Source: Pseudobdellovibrionaceae bacterium
GTDB lineage: Bacteria > Bdellovibrionota > Bdellovibrionia > Bdellovibrionales > UBA1609
Direction of reading: 5' to 3'
Assembly: GCA_015163855.1 (NCBI GenBank)
Contig: JAAOIK010000016.1
Location: 1 to 59,033 of the forward strand
DNA length: 59,033 nucleotides
Positions 58,030-59,033 of the stretch are shown here, piece by piece (positions within the stretch are counted from its first letter, which is position 1; each line of letters begins with the position of its first letter). The notes under the pieces are model-generated. The model did no database searches and was not told the origin of the DNA. It saw only the letters and a program-made list of their open reading frames with translations. The translations under genes were made by a program, and so were the position numbers.

Positions 58030-58917
58030 TTGGAAAAAAATAAATTAATTCTTGTTTCTGACATTGACTCTTTTTGGGTGAAAAATTTTTTTTTAACTGT
58101 AGAAAATTTACAGGTTTTTAAAAACAAAACGGCGGTATTTTTATTTCTAGAATCTAGTACTCGCACAAAAATTAGCTTTGAAATGGCTTGTTATAAGTTA
58201 GGGATGAATGTTGTTCATTTTAACCAGAAAACCTCTAGTACTAATAAAGGCGAAAGCTTAGCGGAAACTTTGCGCAATATTGAGGCTATGGGAGCAGATT
58301 TATTAGTAGTTAGACATGGGGCAGACCAGCTAGATATTAAGGAGTTATATTCACTAAAAATTCCTGTTATTAGTGCAGGTAGCGGTAGCGTTTCTCATCC
58401 CACACAGGCCTTATTAGATTTATTTACTTTGCATAAAGAGGGGTTAGTTAATAAAAACAAAAACCTTTTATTTTTAGGAGATGTTTCTCTTAACAGAGTA
58501 GCCAATTCCCACAAAAACTTATTGCCAGATTGGGGTTTTAAATTAGCGTATTGCTGTCCTGAAGAATGTTGCACAACTCCTCCTCCTAAAGAATTAAACT
58601 ACTTTGAAAACAAACAAGAGGCTTTAGATTGGGCAGATATTGTTATGGTATTAAGACTACAAGAAGAAAGAAAAAATTTTTCTGTAAAGTTTTTAGAAAA
58701 TTACAAAAAAAACTACCAACTAAGGTTAAAAGATATTGAAAAGGCCAACGAAACTAAGCAAGAGCCTTTAAAAGTGATGCATCCTGGCCCCTATGTGGAA
58801 GGTTTAGATTTAGAAAAAGCAGTTACCGATTATGAACATAGTTTTATTTACAAACAGGTAAGCCATTCTGTACCAGCTAGGGCTGCCATTATACAGTGTT
58901 TGCTACAAAAGGTTTAA
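58030..58917 (+). CDS. pyrB: Aspartate carbamoyltransferase catalytic subunit
   Basis: Joins carbamoyl phosphate and aspartate in pyrimidine synthesis. Carbamoyl-phosphate site SSTRTKISFE (about 42-51), NKGESLAET (about 75-83), SHPTQALLDLF (about 116-127), and aspartate-binding VMVLRLQEER and MHPGPYVEG are present. 295 residues, slightly shorter than usual. It starts at TTG with AGGAG 7 nt upstream. carA follows at once. The regulatory subunit pyrI is not seen. Confidence 0.93.
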   Translation: MEKNKLILVSDIDSFWVKNFFLTVENLQVFKNKTAVFLFLESSTRTKISFEMACYKLGMNVVHFNQKTSSTNKGESLAETLRNIEAMGADLLVVRHGADQLDIKELYSLKIPVISAGSGSVSHPTQALLDLFTLHKEGLVNKNKNLLFLGDVSLNRVANSHKNLLPDWGFKLAYCCPEECCTTPPPKELNYFENKQEALDWADIVMVLRLQEERKNFSVKFLENYKKNYQLRLKDIEKANETKQEPLKVMHPGPYVEGLDLEKAVTDYEHSFIYKQVSHSVPARAAIIQCLLQKV

Positions 58918-59033
58918 GTGGAAAAAGCATACTTATTTTTAGAAGATGGTTTTTATTTAACAGCGGTTTGGCATGGAAATACAGACAAAGTAGCTGTTGG
59001 CGAAATGGTTTTTAACACCTCTCACTCGGGTTA
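58918..59033 (+). CDS. carA: Carbamoyl-phosphate synthase small subunit, 5' part (cut by window edge)
   Basis: An open frame starts at GTG directly after the pyrB stop and runs to the window end. Its translation EKAYLFLEDGFYLTAVW then GEMVFNTSHSGY fits the N-terminus of CarA, the subunit that supplies glutamine-derived ammonia for carbamoyl phosphate. Only 38 residues are visible. Adjacent to pyrB, it supplies that enzyme's substrate. The rest, with the amidotransferase domain, lies beyond the edge. Confidence 0.8.
   Translation, partial: MEKAYLFLEDGFYLTAVWHGNTDKVAVGEMVFNTSHSG

Overview
The window is an AT-rich bacterial chromosome segment from a Gram-negative organism. It carries LpxH, an MCE/Mla lipid-transport system and several predicted outer-membrane barrels. 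Several features fit a predatory-type or related member of Bdellovibrionota: the overall look of the 16S rRNA, a DISPQN-type Ser/Thr kinase with a PEGA-like domain, an AddAB-like nuclease, and many short secreted proteins. This placement is inferred from reading alone; the 16S at 1237-2751 would settle it. I see no prophage, insertion sequence, CRISPR array or integron. Almost everything is housekeeping, densely packed and vertically inherited in appearance.

Layout. 1-945: permease of a peptide ABC transporter. 1054-6272: a complete rRNA operon (promoter, boxA, 16S, tRNA-Ile, second boxA, 23S, 5S, intrinsic terminator) with readable processing stems around 16S and 23S. 6289-13496: a division and envelope block with ftsQ directly followed by ftsZ (no ftsA between them), lpxH, nadK, a membrane Ser/Thr kinase and coaE. 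13505-19956: AddB-like and AddA-like DNA repair subunits and a ferredoxin. 20045-26622: a possible hibernation-factor-like gene with a twin palindrome upstream, agmatinase, an acyltransferase, an EamA transporter, an SH3 protein, then rnc-era-der. 26630-36464: purB, an unknown Rossmann-like protein, a barrel protein, ldcA-rpe, and a minus-strand run of lipase, lipoprotein, speA and hutH. 36615-40640: an MCE lipid-transport operon. 40674-45036: a GYF-TM-repeat protein, three small barrel-like proteins and an orphan ABC ATPase. 45037-45536: a gene-free stretch with a terminator and a striking inverted/tandem repeat cluster. 45537-53667: nrdA-nrdB, a YebC family gene, an M3 peptidase, def-fmt. 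53839-59033: metK, a small ribbon-helix-helix protein, lepA-lepB, pyrB and the start of carA.

Connections. SpeA and SpeB together give arginine to agmatine to putrescine, although their genes lie 12 kb apart. RNase III (rnc) is the enzyme expected to cut the long 16S and 23S stems of the rRNA operon in this same window. Era and Der are ribosome-assembly GTPases; EF4 (LepA), PDF and Fmt add further translation functions. PyrB and CarA are adjacent steps of pyrimidine synthesis.

The observations I rate highest are the repeat cluster at 45133-45347, a likely ATT start codon for nadK, ftsQ-ftsZ adjacency without ftsA beside an rRNA operon, twin palindromes ahead of the HPF-like gene, and the fact that all five convergent protein-gene pairs are separated by at most 7 nt or overlap.
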